Below are positions 24,344 through 35,953 of a stretch of 64,000 nucleotides of DNA, in pieces. Source of the stretch: Streptomyces durocortorensis (GTDB taxonomy: Bacteria > Actinomycetota > Actinomycetes > Streptomycetales > Streptomycetaceae). The DNA is taken from NCBI RefSeq assembly GCF_031760065.1, contig NZ_CP134500.1, positions 868,001 through 932,000 on the forward strand. The letters are read 5' to 3'. Positions within the stretch are counted from its first letter, which is position 1. Every line of letters begins with the position of its first letter. Under the pieces are notes generated by a model that was not told the origin of the DNA, made no database searches, and saw only the letters and a list, made by a program, of their open reading frames with translations. Made by a program: the position numbers and the translations under genes.

Positions 24344-25626
24344 GCGAGCTTCCCGTCGACGACCGTGGCACGGCCCCGCAGGAAGGTATGGGTGACGCGG
24401 CCCGGCAGCTCACGGCCCTCGTAGGGGGTGTTGCGGCTGCGGGACGCGAAGCCCGCGGGGTCCACGGCTCCACGGTATGCCGGATCGACCAGGGTGAGGT
24501 TGGCGGGCTCACCCGCCGAGACGGGACGGCCGTGTCCGACGAGTCGGCCGATGGCCGCGGGGCGGAAGGACATGCGGTCGGCGACGCCCGCCCAGTCGAG
24601 CAGACCGGTGTCCACCATCGTCTGCTGGACGACGGAGAGCGCGGTCTCCAGGCCCACCATGCCCATGGCGGCCGCGGCCCACTCGCAGTCCTTGTCCTCG
24701 TGCGGGTGCGGGGCGTGGTCGGTGGCGACGCAGTCGATCGTGCCGTCGGCGAGCGCCTCGCGCAGGGCCATCACGTCGGCCTCGGTGCGCAGCGGCGGGT
24801 TCACCTTGTAGACCGGGTTGTAGGTGCGGACCAGCTCGTCGGTGAGGAGGAGGTGGTGCGGGGTGACCTCGGCGGTGACGTTCCAGCCCTTGGACTTGGC
24901 CCAGCGCACGATCTCCACGGACCCGGCGGTGGAGAGGTGGCAGATGTGGACGCGGGAGCCGACGTGGGCGGCGAGGAGGACATCGCGGGCGATGATCGAC
25001 TCCTCCGCGACGGCGGGCCAGCCGCCGAGACCCAGCTCGGCCGAGACGATGCCCTCGTTCATCTGGGCGCCCTCGGTGAGGCGGGGCTCCTGGGCGTGCT
25101 GGGCGACGACGCCGTCGAAGGCCTTCACGTACTCCAGGGCGCGGCGCATGATCACCGCGTCGTCGACGCACTTGCCGTCGTCGGAGAAGACCTTCACTCC
25201 GGCGGCCGAGTCGTGCATGGCGCCGAGCTCGGCGAGCTTCTTGCCCTCCAGGCCGACGGTGACGGCACCCACGGGCTGCACGTCGCAGTAGCCGGACTCC
25301 TTGCCGAGCCGCCAGACCTGCTCGACGACGCCCGCGGTGTCGGCGACGGGGAAGGTGTTGGCCATGGCGTGGACGGCGGTGAAGCCGCCGACGGCCGCGG
25401 CCCTGGTGCCGGTGAGGACGGTCTCGGAGTCCTCGCGGCCGGGCTCGCGCAGATGGGTGTGCAGGTCGACCAGGCCGGGCAGCAGGATCTGGCCCTCGGC
25501 CTCGATCACGGTGGCGCCGGCGGCGTCGAGGCCGGTGCCCACCTCGGTGACGGTCTCGCCGTCGATGAGTACGTCCTGCGGCTCGCCGCCGAGGATCCGC
25601 GCACCGCGAATGATGATCTTGCTCAT
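24340..25626 (-). CDS. pyrC: Dihydroorotase (class I)
   Basis: This 428-residue zinc amidohydrolase cyclises carbamoyl aspartate to dihydroorotate. Metal ligands are visible: the HxH pair in [11 protein letters not shown], His in AQHAQEP, His in HICHLS, and Asp in VATDHAPH. It follows pyrB by two bases and overlaps the downstream membrane-protein gene by four bases. The C-terminus is the usual allantoinase/dihydroorotase small beta-sandwich ([20 protein letters not shown]). Confidence 0.97.
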   Translation of the reverse strand: MSKIIIRGARILGGEPQDVLIDGETVTEVGTGLDAAGATVIEAEGQILLPGLVDLHTHLREPGREDSETVLTGTRAAAVGGFTAVHAMANTFPVADTAGVVEQVWRLGKESGYCDVQPVGAVTVGLEGKKLAELGAMHDSAAGVKVFSDDGKCVDDAVIMRRALEYVKAFDGVVAQHAQEPRLTEGAQMNEGIVSAELGLGGWPAVAEESIIARDVLLAAHVGSRVHICHLSTAGSVEIVRWAKSKGWNVTAEVTPHHLLLTDELVRTYNPVYKVNPPLRTEADVMALREALADGTIDCVATDHAPHPHEDKDCEWAAAAMGMVGLETALSVVQQTMVDTGLLDWAGVADRMSFRPAAIGRLVGHGRPVSAGEPANLTLVDPAYRGAVDPAGFASRSRNTPYEGRELPGRVTHTFLRGRATVVDGKLA

Positions 25627-25628
25627 GG

Positions 25629-26615
25629 TTACTTGTTCTCCTCGGTACGGGCGGGGGCGGCGGACAGCGCGGTGTCGGAGCCGCCGAGCAGCAGGTAGAG
25701 CACGGCCATGCGGATGGAGACGCCGTTGGCGACCTGCTCGACGACGGTGCAGCGGTCGGAGTCGGCGACCTCGGCGGTGATCTCCATGCCGCGGACCATC
25801 GGGCCGGGGTGCATGACGATGGCGTGTTCGGGCATCTTCGCCATCCGCTCGCCGTCCAGGCCGTAGCGGCGGGAGTATTCGCGCTCGGTCGGGAAGTACG
25901 CGGCGTTCATCCGTTCGCGCTGCACACGCAGCATCATCACCGCATCGGACTTCGCCAGCACGTCGTCGAGGCTGTAGCTGACGTCACAGGGCCACTTCTC
26001 GACGCCCACGGGGACGAGGGTGGGCGGGGCCACCAGGGTGACGTGCGCGCCGAGCGTGGTCAGCAGGTGGACGTTGGAGCGGGCGACGCGGCTGTGCAGG
26101 ATGTCGCCGACGATCGTGATGCGGCGGCCGTCCAGGTCCCGGCCGAGCCCGGCGTCGGCTCCGACGAGGCGGCGGCGCATCGTGAAGGCGTCCAGCAGGG
26201 CCTGGGTGGGGTGCTCGTGGGTGCCGTCCCCCGCGTTGACGACGGCCCCGTCGATCCAGCCGGACGTGGCGAGCCGGTAAGGAGCACCGGAGGCGCCGTG
26301 GCGGATGACGACGGCGTCGGCGCCCATCGCCTCCAGGGTCAGGGCGGTGTCCTTGAGGGACTCGCCCTTGGAGACCGAGGAGCCCTTGGCGGAGAAGTTG
26401 ATGACGTCGGCGGACAGCCGCTTGGCGGCCGCCTCGAAGGAGATACGGGTCCGGGTCGAGTCCTCGAAGAAGAGGTTGACGACGGTTCGGCCGCGCAGGG
26501 TGGGGAGCTTCTTGATCGGCCGGTCCGCGACCCGGGCCATCTCCTCGGCGGTGTCGAGGATCAGGACGGCGTCGTCGCGGGTGAGGTCGGCGGCCGAGAT
26601 GAGGTGACGCTTCAT
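25629..26615 (-). CDS. pyrB: Aspartate carbamoyltransferase catalytic subunit
   Basis: This 328-residue enzyme joins carbamoyl phosphate and aspartate. The carbamoyl-phosphate loop [10 protein letters not shown] and the [10 protein letters not shown] motif are intact, and the aspartate-binding region [10 protein letters not shown] is present. No PyrI regulatory subunit gene is found, as expected for Gram-positive operons. It is separated from pyrC by two bases and from pyrR by about 100 bp. Confidence 0.97.
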   Translation of the reverse strand: MKRHLISAADLTRDDAVLILDTAEEMARVADRPIKKLPTLRGRTVVNLFFEDSTRTRISFEAAAKRLSADVINFSAKGSSVSKGESLKDTALTLEAMGADAVVIRHGASGAPYRLATSGWIDGAVVNAGDGTHEHPTQALLDAFTMRRRLVGADAGLGRDLDGRRITIVGDILHSRVARSNVHLLTTLGAHVTLVAPPTLVPVGVEKWPCDVSYSLDDVLAKSDAVMMLRVQRERMNAAYFPTEREYSRRYGLDGERMAKMPEHAIVMHPGPMVRGMEITAEVADSDRCTVVEQVANGVSIRMAVLYLLLGGSDTALSAAPARTEENK

Positions 26616-26717
26616 CTGGGGGTTCTCCGGGTGGCTGGAGGGAGTTTCAGGCGTGCGGGCGCGCGGGAGTCGCCGTACGGCCCTTCAGCGGCGCAGGGGC
26701 GTACGGAAGGGCTCGGG

Positions 26718-27335
<618 letters not shown>

Positions 27336-27371
27336 GGACCTTAAAGGACGTCGAAATTGCGTCATCCACGT

Positions 27372-27398
27372 TACCAGGGCTTGCACGGCGCCCTGGTA
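27372..27398 (-). promoter_or_regulatory. Hairpin in the pyrR-bldD intergenic region
   Basis: A perfect 9-bp stem TACCAGGGC/GCCCTGGTA (27372-27380 with 27390-27398) with a 9-nt loop, 70 bp before the pyrR start. It could be part of the pyr leader RNA or a protein-binding palindrome; I cannot decide which. Confidence 0.4.
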
Positions 27399-27433
27399 CC
27401 GCCCCCGGGAGGTGCCGGTCCGGATCATTCGGC

Positions 27434-27475
27434 TTGACGCATCCAAGTAACGCTGCGTAACCTCACAGTGAGTTA
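27434..27475 (+). promoter_or_regulatory. bldD promoter with BldD autoregulatory boxes
   Basis: The -35 is TTGACG (27434-27439) and the -10 is TAACCT (27458-27463), spaced 18 bp. TAACGCTGCGTAA at 27448-27460 matches the BldD consensus TNACNCWGNGTNA at every fixed base and lies between the two elements. A second near-match, TCACAGTGAGTTA (27463-27475), differs at one fixed base. This fits the known autorepression of bldD. Confidence 0.75.
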
Positions 27476-27523
27476 CCAGCCACGCGGCGCAGCCGCACAC
27501 TGTTCCAGCGTCCGGGGAGCCAT

Positions 27524-28024
27524 ATGTCCAGCGAATACGCAAAACAGCTCGGGGCCAAACTCCGTGCCATCCGCACCCAGCAGGGCCTTTCCCTCCACGG
27601 CGTGGAGGAGAAGTCCCAGGGTCGCTGGAAGGCGGTCGTGGTCGGTTCGTACGAGCGCGGCGACCGTGCCGTGACCGTGCAGCGCCTCGCCGAGCTGGCG
27701 GACTTCTACGGGGTCCCGGTGCAGGAGCTGCTGCCCGGCACGACGCCGGGCGGGGCCGCCGAGCCGCCGCCGAAGCTTGTCCTGGACCTGGAGCGCCTCG
27801 CCCACGTCCCGCCGGAGAAGGCCGGTCCGCTCCAGCGCTACGCGGCCACCATCCAGAGCCAGCGCGGTGACTACAACGGCAAGGTGCTCTCGATCCGCCA
27901 GGACGACCTGCGCACGCTGGCCGTGATCTACGACCAGTCGCCGTCCGTGCTCACGGAGCAGCTGATCAGCTGGGGCGTGCTGGACGCGGACGCGCGGCGC
28001 GCGGTCTCCCACGACGAGGGCTGA
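27524..28024 (+). CDS. bldD: Developmental master regulator BldD
   Basis: This 166-residue protein has an N-terminal Xre-type helix-turn-helix (residues about 8-70, KLRAIRTQQGLSLHGVEEKSQ). The C-terminal domain binds cyclic di-GMP. The c-di-GMP signature RXD-X8-RXXD is exact: R114-G-D116 and R125-Q-D-D128. Tetrameric c-di-GMP bridges two BldD dimers, which then repress the sporulation and bld/whi regulon during vegetative growth. Its presence fixes the organism as a sporulating actinomycete, most likely Streptomyces. It is transcribed divergently from pyrR and has its own BldD box. Confidence 0.98.
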   Translation: MSSEYAKQLGAKLRAIRTQQGLSLHGVEEKSQGRWKAVVVGSYERGDRAVTVQRLAELADFYGVPVQELLPGTTPGGAAEPPPKLVLDLERLAHVPPEKAGPLQRYAATIQSQRGDYNGKVLSIRQDDLRTLAVIYDQSPSVLTEQLISWGVLDADARRAVSHDEG

Positions 28025-28077
28025 GCGAGCGGAAGCGGGGCCGGAGGGCCTCAGCAGACTCCCCAGCAGAAACGTAC

Positions 28078-28121
28078 CGCCGGGCCGGCGGGGACCTGAA
28101 CGGGTCCCCGCCGGCCCGGCG
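28078..28121 (+). terminator. bldD terminator
   Basis: A perfect 19-bp G/C stem (28078-28096 with 28103-28121) with a 6-nt loop is followed by TTCTT, about 55 bp past the bldD stop codon. Confidence 0.85.
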
Positions 28122-28187
28122 TTCTTCGCCTCTCCTTCGTCACGGTCTCGCCTCCGTCGCGCTTTCGTCCCTCCCGCCCGGGGACGC

Positions 28188-28221
28188 CGAAGGGGCCCAC
28201 GGTCGACCGTGGGCCCCTTCG
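28188..28221 (-). terminator. nusB-side terminator
   Basis: A perfect 34-bp palindrome (17-bp arms 28188-28204 and 28205-28221, centre TCGA), 36 bp past the nusB stop codon. Confidence 0.8.
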
Positions 28222-28256
28222 ATGCGAGGTGCGCGACCGAACCGTCGCGGCCGGGG

Positions 28257-28688
28257 CTACTGCTCCCGGCGGAGGTTCGGCTTGAGGTCCTTGAAACGGG
28301 CCAGCAGGCCGTTCACGAAGGACGGGGAGTCATCGGTGGAGAACTCCTTGGCGAGCTGGACGGCCTCGTCGATCACCACGGCGTCCGGGGTCTCGTCCAG
28401 CCAGATCAGCTCGTATGCACCGAGCCGCAGGATGTTCCGGTCGACGACCGGCATGCGGTCGATCTCCCAGTCCACGGCGTAGGTGACGATGAGGTCGTCG
28501 ATGCGGTCCGCGTACTGCGCGTACCCCTCGACGAGCTCCATCGTGAATTCGCCGACCGGCGGCTGACGGTCGTCGGTCCGCGAGTGCCGAACCCAGTCCG
28601 CGAGGACGCTCTGCACGGACTCACCGCGCTGGTCGGCCTCGAAGAGGATCTGGAAGGCGCGCTTGCGGGCCTTGTTCCGGGCAGCCAC
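28257..28688 (-). CDS. nusB: Transcription antitermination factor NusB
   Basis: This 143-residue all-helical RNA-binding protein works with S10 and the boxA RNA in rRNA transcription antitermination. It shows the typical ARNKARKRAFQILFEADQRG start, the central ILRLGAYELIWLDETPDAVVIDEAVQLAKEF and FVNGLLARF end. Two bases separate it from the upstream efp gene, so the two are one transcript. Confidence 0.96.
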   Translation of the reverse strand: MAARNKARKRAFQILFEADQRGESVQSVLADWVRHSRTDDRQPPVGEFTMELVEGYAQYADRIDDLIVTYAVDWEIDRMPVVDRNILRLGAYELIWLDETPDAVVIDEAVQLAKEFSTDDSPSFVNGLLARFKDLKPNLRREQ

Positions 28689-28690
28689 GG

Positions 28691-29257
28691 TTAGCTGTTC
28701 ACCCGGCCGAGGTAGTCGCCCGTACGGGTGTCGACCTTGATCTTCTCGCCGGTGGTGATGAAGAGCGGCACGCCGATCTCGTAGCCGGTCTCCAGGGTGG
28801 CGGGCTTGGTGCCACCGGTGGAACGGTCGCCCTGGACGCCCGGGTCGGTGTGCTGGATCGTCAGCTCGACGGCGGCGGGCAGCTCGACGTAGAGCACCTC
28901 GCCCTCGTACTGGGCGACGGAGGCGGTGAAGCCCTCGATCAGGAAGTTGGCGGCGTCACCGACGGCCTTGCGGTCGACCATGAGCTGGTCGTAGGTGTCC
29001 ATGTCCATGAAGACGAAGTACTCGCCGTCCATGTACGAGAACTGCATGTCGCGGCGGTCAATGGTGGCCGTCTCGACCTTCACGCCGGCGTTGAACGTCT
29101 TGTCGACGACCTTGCCGGAGAGCACGTTCTTGAGCTTGGTGCGCACGAAGGCAGGGCCCTTGCCGGGCTTGACGTGCTGGAACTCGACGACGGACCAGAG
29201 CTGGCCTCCGTCGAGCTTGAGCACCATGCCGTTCTTGAGGTCGTTCGTGGAAGCCAC
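28691..29257 (-). CDS. efp: Translation elongation factor P
   Basis: This 188-residue protein has the three-domain, tRNA-mimic layout. It rescues ribosomes stalled at polyproline stretches by entering the E site. The tip loop of domain I reads [15 protein letters not shown], with the conserved Lys that is modified in some bacteria. The C-terminal signature [22 protein letters not shown] is complete. The Pro-rich proteins in this window (rel, the P-loop gene at 30623) would be plausible clients, but that is inference. It lies between the M24 protein and nusB, as in mycobacteria. Confidence 0.97.
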   Translation of the reverse strand: MASTNDLKNGMVLKLDGGQLWSVVEFQHVKPGKGPAFVRTKLKNVLSGKVVDKTFNAGVKVETATIDRRDMQFSYMDGEYFVFMDMDTYDQLMVDRKAVGDAANFLIEGFTASVAQYEGEVLYVELPAAVELTIQHTDPGVQGDRSTGGTKPATLETGYEIGVPLFITTGEKIKVDTRTGDYLGRVNS

Positions 29258-29307
29258 GGTTGCGGAATCTCCTGGGCTGAAGCTGGTGGAACGACCGAGG
29301 ATCCGCG

Positions 29308-30414
29308 CTAGAGCGCGAGCAGCTCCTTGGTCGTCATGGTGAGTAGCTCGGGTCCGCCGTCCGCCTCGGGGCGCACGACGAGCGTGTCATCGATCCGGAC
29401 ACCGCCCCGGCCCGGGAGGTGGACCCCCGGTTCGACGGTGACCGGCACACAAGCGTCCAGTTTACCCATGGCTGTCGGTGCCAGTTGCGGGTCCTCCTCG
29501 ATTTCGAGCCCCACACCGTGCCCGGTCCGGGGTACGAGGCCCTCCCCGTGCCCGGCGGAGTCCAGCAGATGGCGAGCCGCGTGGTCCACGTCCCGGTAGG
29601 CGGCCCCCGGTGTCAGCGCCTCCCGCCCGGCCCGCTGAGCGGCGAAAACAAGGTCGTAGAGCTCGATCTGCCACTCGGCCGGGGCGGTGCCGATGACGAA
29701 GGTACGGCCGATCTCGCACCGGTAGCCGTGGTAGCTCGCGCCCAGGCTGACGGAGAGGAAATCTCCCTCCTCCACCCTGCGGTCGGACGGGCGGTGCCTG
29801 CCCTGGCCGGAGTTGGGGCCGGTGGCTACGGAGGTGGCGAAGGCGGGGCCGTCCGCCCCGTGGTCGACGAGGCGGCGTTCCAGTTCGAGCGCGAGGTGCC
29901 GCTCGGTGCGGCCGACCAGGATCGATTCCAGGAGCTCACCCAGGGCCTGGTCGGTGATCTCGGCGGCGATCCGGAGGCAGCCGATCTCCTCCTCGTCCTT
30001 GACGATCCGCTGCTGCTCCACGGTGAAGCCCAGATCGGCGAGTTGGAGGCGGGGGGCGGCCTGTCCCATAGCGCGGTGGCGGGCCACGGTCAGATCGTGT
30101 TCCTCGACGGCGAGCGAAGCGGCGCCCGACGAGGCGGCGAGGGCCGCGGCGGCCACCACCGGGTCCCCGTCCGGGGCGGGCAGGAGCTCGATGCGGAGCG
30201 CCTCGTCGGGCCGCCCGTGACCGGGCTCCCCCGTCGGAGCGCGGGGGCAGAGCAGGACGTCCTCGCCGGGGCCGAGCAGCAGCACGGCGCCGGGAGGCGC
30301 TCCGCCCGCGAGATAGCGGACGTTGGCGGGGCGGGAGACCAGGGCGGCCGCGGAGCCCGCGGCGGCGCACCGGTCGCGGAGCAGCCCGCGTCGGACGGCG
30401 TGCACCTCTGACAT
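29308..30414 (-). CDS. M24 (aminopeptidase P/prolidase-like) protein with degenerate metal site
   Basis: This 368-residue protein has a creatinase-type N-terminal domain and a C-terminal pita-bread fold. The expected five metal ligands are Asp, Asp, His, Glu, Glu. Here the first Asp is S223 (FLSVSLGA), the second is E234 (YRCEIGRT), His is kept (H299 in RTGHGVG), Glu is kept (E328 in VEPGV), and the last Glu is D342 (RIDD). The second catalytic His of GLxxHExP is E306 (GLEIEEDP). It therefore probably lost or changed peptidase activity. It sits at the pepQ-efp-nusB locus, so it is the positional counterpart of mycobacterial PepQ. ATG at 30414. Confidence 0.88.
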   Translation of the reverse strand: MSEVHAVRRGLLRDRCAAAGSAAALVSRPANVRYLAGGAPPGAVLLLGPGEDVLLCPRAPTGEPGHGRPDEALRIELLPAPDGDPVVAAAALAASSGAASLAVEEHDLTVARHRAMGQAAPRLQLADLGFTVEQQRIVKDEEEIGCLRIAAEITDQALGELLESILVGRTERHLALELERRLVDHGADGPAFATSVATGPNSGQGRHRPSDRRVEEGDFLSVSLGASYHGYRCEIGRTFVIGTAPAEWQIELYDLVFAAQRAGREALTPGAAYRDVDHAARHLLDSAGHGEGLVPRTGHGVGLEIEEDPQLAPTAMGKLDACVPVTVEPGVHLPGRGGVRIDDTLVVRPEADGGPELLTMTTKELLAL

Positions 30415-30555
30415 GCTCCGAGCGTACGAGCGGGGGCGCCGCACCGCCCGGTCAGCGCATCCGACCGGGGGCCGGAAGGCCGGGGAGCACGGACGGACAG
30501 CACCGACGGCAGGGACGACGCGGCGCGGGACGGGCCGGCATGCAGGCCTGTACAC

Positions 30556-30575
30556 CTGGCCCCGCGTGGGGCCAG
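30556..30575 (-). terminator. Small hairpin after the P-loop gene
   Basis: An 8-bp stem CTGGCCCC/GGGGCCAG (30556-30563 with 30568-30575) with a 4-nt loop, 48 bp past the stop codon at 30623. Confidence 0.5.
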
Positions 30576-30622
30576 CGGCCGTGCGGGCATGTCTGTCGGA
30601 CAAGCGGCTGTCGGGCAGGCGG

Positions 30623-31582
30623 CTACCAGGTGGGCGGGCTCGCGATGGAGCGGGCGAGGACGTCGTCCAGGACGCGGGCCGTGGTCTCGACGTCGTACGT
30701 GGAGTTGTCGATGATCGGAAGGCCGGAGCCGTACCAGCCCGCCATCCGGCCGTGGATGCGGGCGACCTCCTCGTCGGAGAGGCGGCGGTTGCCGCTGCGC
30801 GCCGCGTTGCGCTCCAGGACGATCTCCAGGCCGGGCAGCAGCACGACGGGCAGCAGGCCGGGGCCCACATGCCGCTTCCAGCCGCCGAGGCCGACGACCG
30901 GGCGGTCGGGGAAGACCGCGTCGTCGAGGATGCAGGAGATGCCGTTGGCGAGGAAGTTGCGTGCGGCGAAGCCGCAGGTGCGGCGGGCCAGGCGGTACTG
31001 GGCTTCGGAGTGGTCGTTCCAGCCTGCCTGCGGGTCGGCGAAGCCGGAGCAGACCCACTCGCGGACGTCGTCGAGGGAGACATGGGCGGTGGGCACCCGG
31101 CGGCGGGCCGCCCAGAGCCTGGCGACGGTGGTCTTGCCCGCGCCCGCGGGGCCGATCAGAAGCACGGCGAGGGTCGCGCTGCCGGTGCCGGGCTCGGCGG
31201 GGGGCGCGGGCAGCCCGACGGGGCCGCCGGGGGGCAGCTGGACGTACCCGGTCGCCTGGCCGCCGGAGGGCGGCGGCGTGGGCCCGGTGCCGCTCCAGCC
31301 GTGCTGGGGGGCCTGTCCGGGGGCTGGAGGCTGCGGCCCCTGGCCATGGGCCGGGGGCTGGGGGGCCTGGCCCGGGGCCGGAGGCTGGGAGGCCTGGCCC
31401 GGGGCAGGAGGCTGCGGAGCCTGGCCGTGAGCCGAGGGCCGGGGGGCCTGGCCCGGGGCCGGAAACCGGGGTATCGGGGGCGGGCCGGGGTGACCGGGGT
31501 GCTGGGCCTGGTGCGACCAGCCGACAGGCCCGTTCCCGGGGCCGTGGGGCGGCGGCAGCGGGGCCCCCACTGCGTGCTGCAT
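30623..31582 (-). CDS. P-loop ATPase/kinase-like protein with Pro/Gln repeat N-terminus
   Basis: This 319-residue protein. The first 135 residues are disordered Pro/Gln/His/Gly sequence with about six copies of a PAPGQAPQP-type nonapeptide (residues 40-92). The C-terminal part is a zeta-toxin/kinase-like P-loop domain: Walker A GPAGAGKTT (144-152), then HVSLDDVREW, a lid with RRTCGFAARNFLANGISCILDD and a C-terminal RNRRLSDEEVARIHGR-like stretch (seen as SGNRRLSDEEV). It probably phosphorylates a small molecule or protein, but the substrate is unknown. It lies between aroQ and the M24 gene, as in other Streptomyces. The ATG at 31582 is the best start; an open frame continues upstream without a good start. 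Confidence 0.8.
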   Translation of the reverse strand: MQHAVGAPLPPPHGPGNGPVGWSHQAQHPGHPGPPPIPRFPAPGQAPRPSAHGQAPQPPAPGQASQPPAPGQAPQPPAHGQGPQPPAPGQAPQHGWSGTGPTPPPSGGQATGYVQLPPGGPVGLPAPPAEPGTGSATLAVLLIGPAGAGKTTVARLWAARRRVPTAHVSLDDVREWVCSGFADPQAGWNDHSEAQYRLARRTCGFAARNFLANGISCILDDAVFPDRPVVGLGGWKRHVGPGLLPVVLLPGLEIVLERNAARSGNRRLSDEEVARIHGRMAGWYGSGLPIIDNSTYDVETTARVLDDVLARSIASPPTW

Positions 31583-31725
31583 CCGGTGCCACTCCGTCTC
31601 GTCACTGCAACTGGCGCTGATGGGACGGCTACCGTACCTTCCCGGGCCGCCCTGGGGTGAACGGCCCGGGAGGGCACGAAGTGCCCGCCGCCCGGAGGGA
31701 GATCCGGACGGGAATCGCGTGGGTG

Positions 31726-34981
<3,256 letters not shown>

Positions 34982-35125
34982 CGGGTCTCCTCATGCTCGC
35001 GCCTGGAATCCAGCGGCGCGACCGGGTGCGCGGCCCTGGCCCGCCGCCTTTGATCCTCCCATGACCGGGGGCGCGGTCCGGCCGCCGGTCCAGCAGACGG
35101 ACGGCCGGGGCCGCCGTGCGGTGCG

Positions 35126-35953
35126 TCAGCGGGCCGCGAGCGCGGCTTCCCCGGCCTGCCGCATGGCGACCAGCGGGCCCGGAACCCTGCCGGTCATCTG
35201 CTCCACCTGCAACAGGGCCTGGTGCACGAGGAGGTCGAGCCCCCCGACCACCGCCCCGCCGCGCGCCGACCAGGCTGCGGCGAGCGCGGTGGGCCACGGC
35301 TCGTAGAGCACGTCGAAGAGGATTCCCGGGGCGTCCGGCACGCCTTCCCCCAGGGCGTCGGTGCTGCCCGCCGGGGTGGTGGCGATCACCAGCGGCGCGT
35401 CCAGCGCCTGCGCCGCGTCCGCCCAGTCGGCGATCACGACGTCGGCCCCGAGCCGCTCCCCCCAGGCCCGCATCTCCGCCGCGCGCTCGGGGCTGCGCAC
35501 GTAGGCCGTGACCGGTCCGGCGCAGATCACGGCGAGTGCGGCGAGTGCGGAGGAGGCGGTGGCCCCGGCGCCGAGGACGGCGGCGGATTCCACTTTGTCG
35601 ACGCCGCGTTCACGCAGTGCGGCGATCATGCCGGGGATGTCCGTGTTGTCGCCGACCCGTCGGCCGTCGGCCGTGAACACGACCGTGTTGACGGCCTCCA
35701 CCGCGGCGGCCGTCGCGCTGATCTCGTCCAGCAGCGGGATGATCGCCCGCTTGAGCGGCATGGTCAGGGACAGCCCCGCCCAGGAGGAGTCCAGTCCTTC
35801 GACGAAGCCGGGCAGCGCAGCCTCGTCGATCTCGAACCGGTCGTAGGACCAGTCGTCGAGGCCGAGCTCGGCGTAGGCGGCGCGGTGCAGGACCGGGGAG
35901 AGCGAATGGGCGATGGGCGAGCCGAGAACGGCGGCCCTGCGCGTCGGGGTCAC
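35126..35953 (-). CDS. aroE: Shikimate dehydrogenase
   Basis: This 275-residue NADPH-dependent enzyme reduces 3-dehydroshikimate. The shikimate-binding SPIAHSLSPVLHRAAY, the catalytic Lys in LSLTMPLKR and the Asp in GDNTDI are all visible. The dinucleotide loop is AAVLGAGATASSALAAL. Four bases overlap with mltG upstream, so the two genes are translationally coupled even though one acts in the envelope and the other in aromatic synthesis; this pairing is conserved in actinobacteria. Confidence 0.95.
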   Translation of the reverse strand: MTPTRRAAVLGSPIAHSLSPVLHRAAYAELGLDDWSYDRFEIDEAALPGFVEGLDSSWAGLSLTMPLKRAIIPLLDEISATAAAVEAVNTVVFTADGRRVGDNTDIPGMIAALRERGVDKVESAAVLGAGATASSALAALAVICAGPVTAYVRSPERAAEMRAWGERLGADVVIADWADAAQALDAPLVIATTPAGSTDALGEGVPDAPGILFDVLYEPWPTALAAAWSARGGAVVGGLDLLVHQALLQVEQMTGRVPGPLVAMRQAGEAALAAR

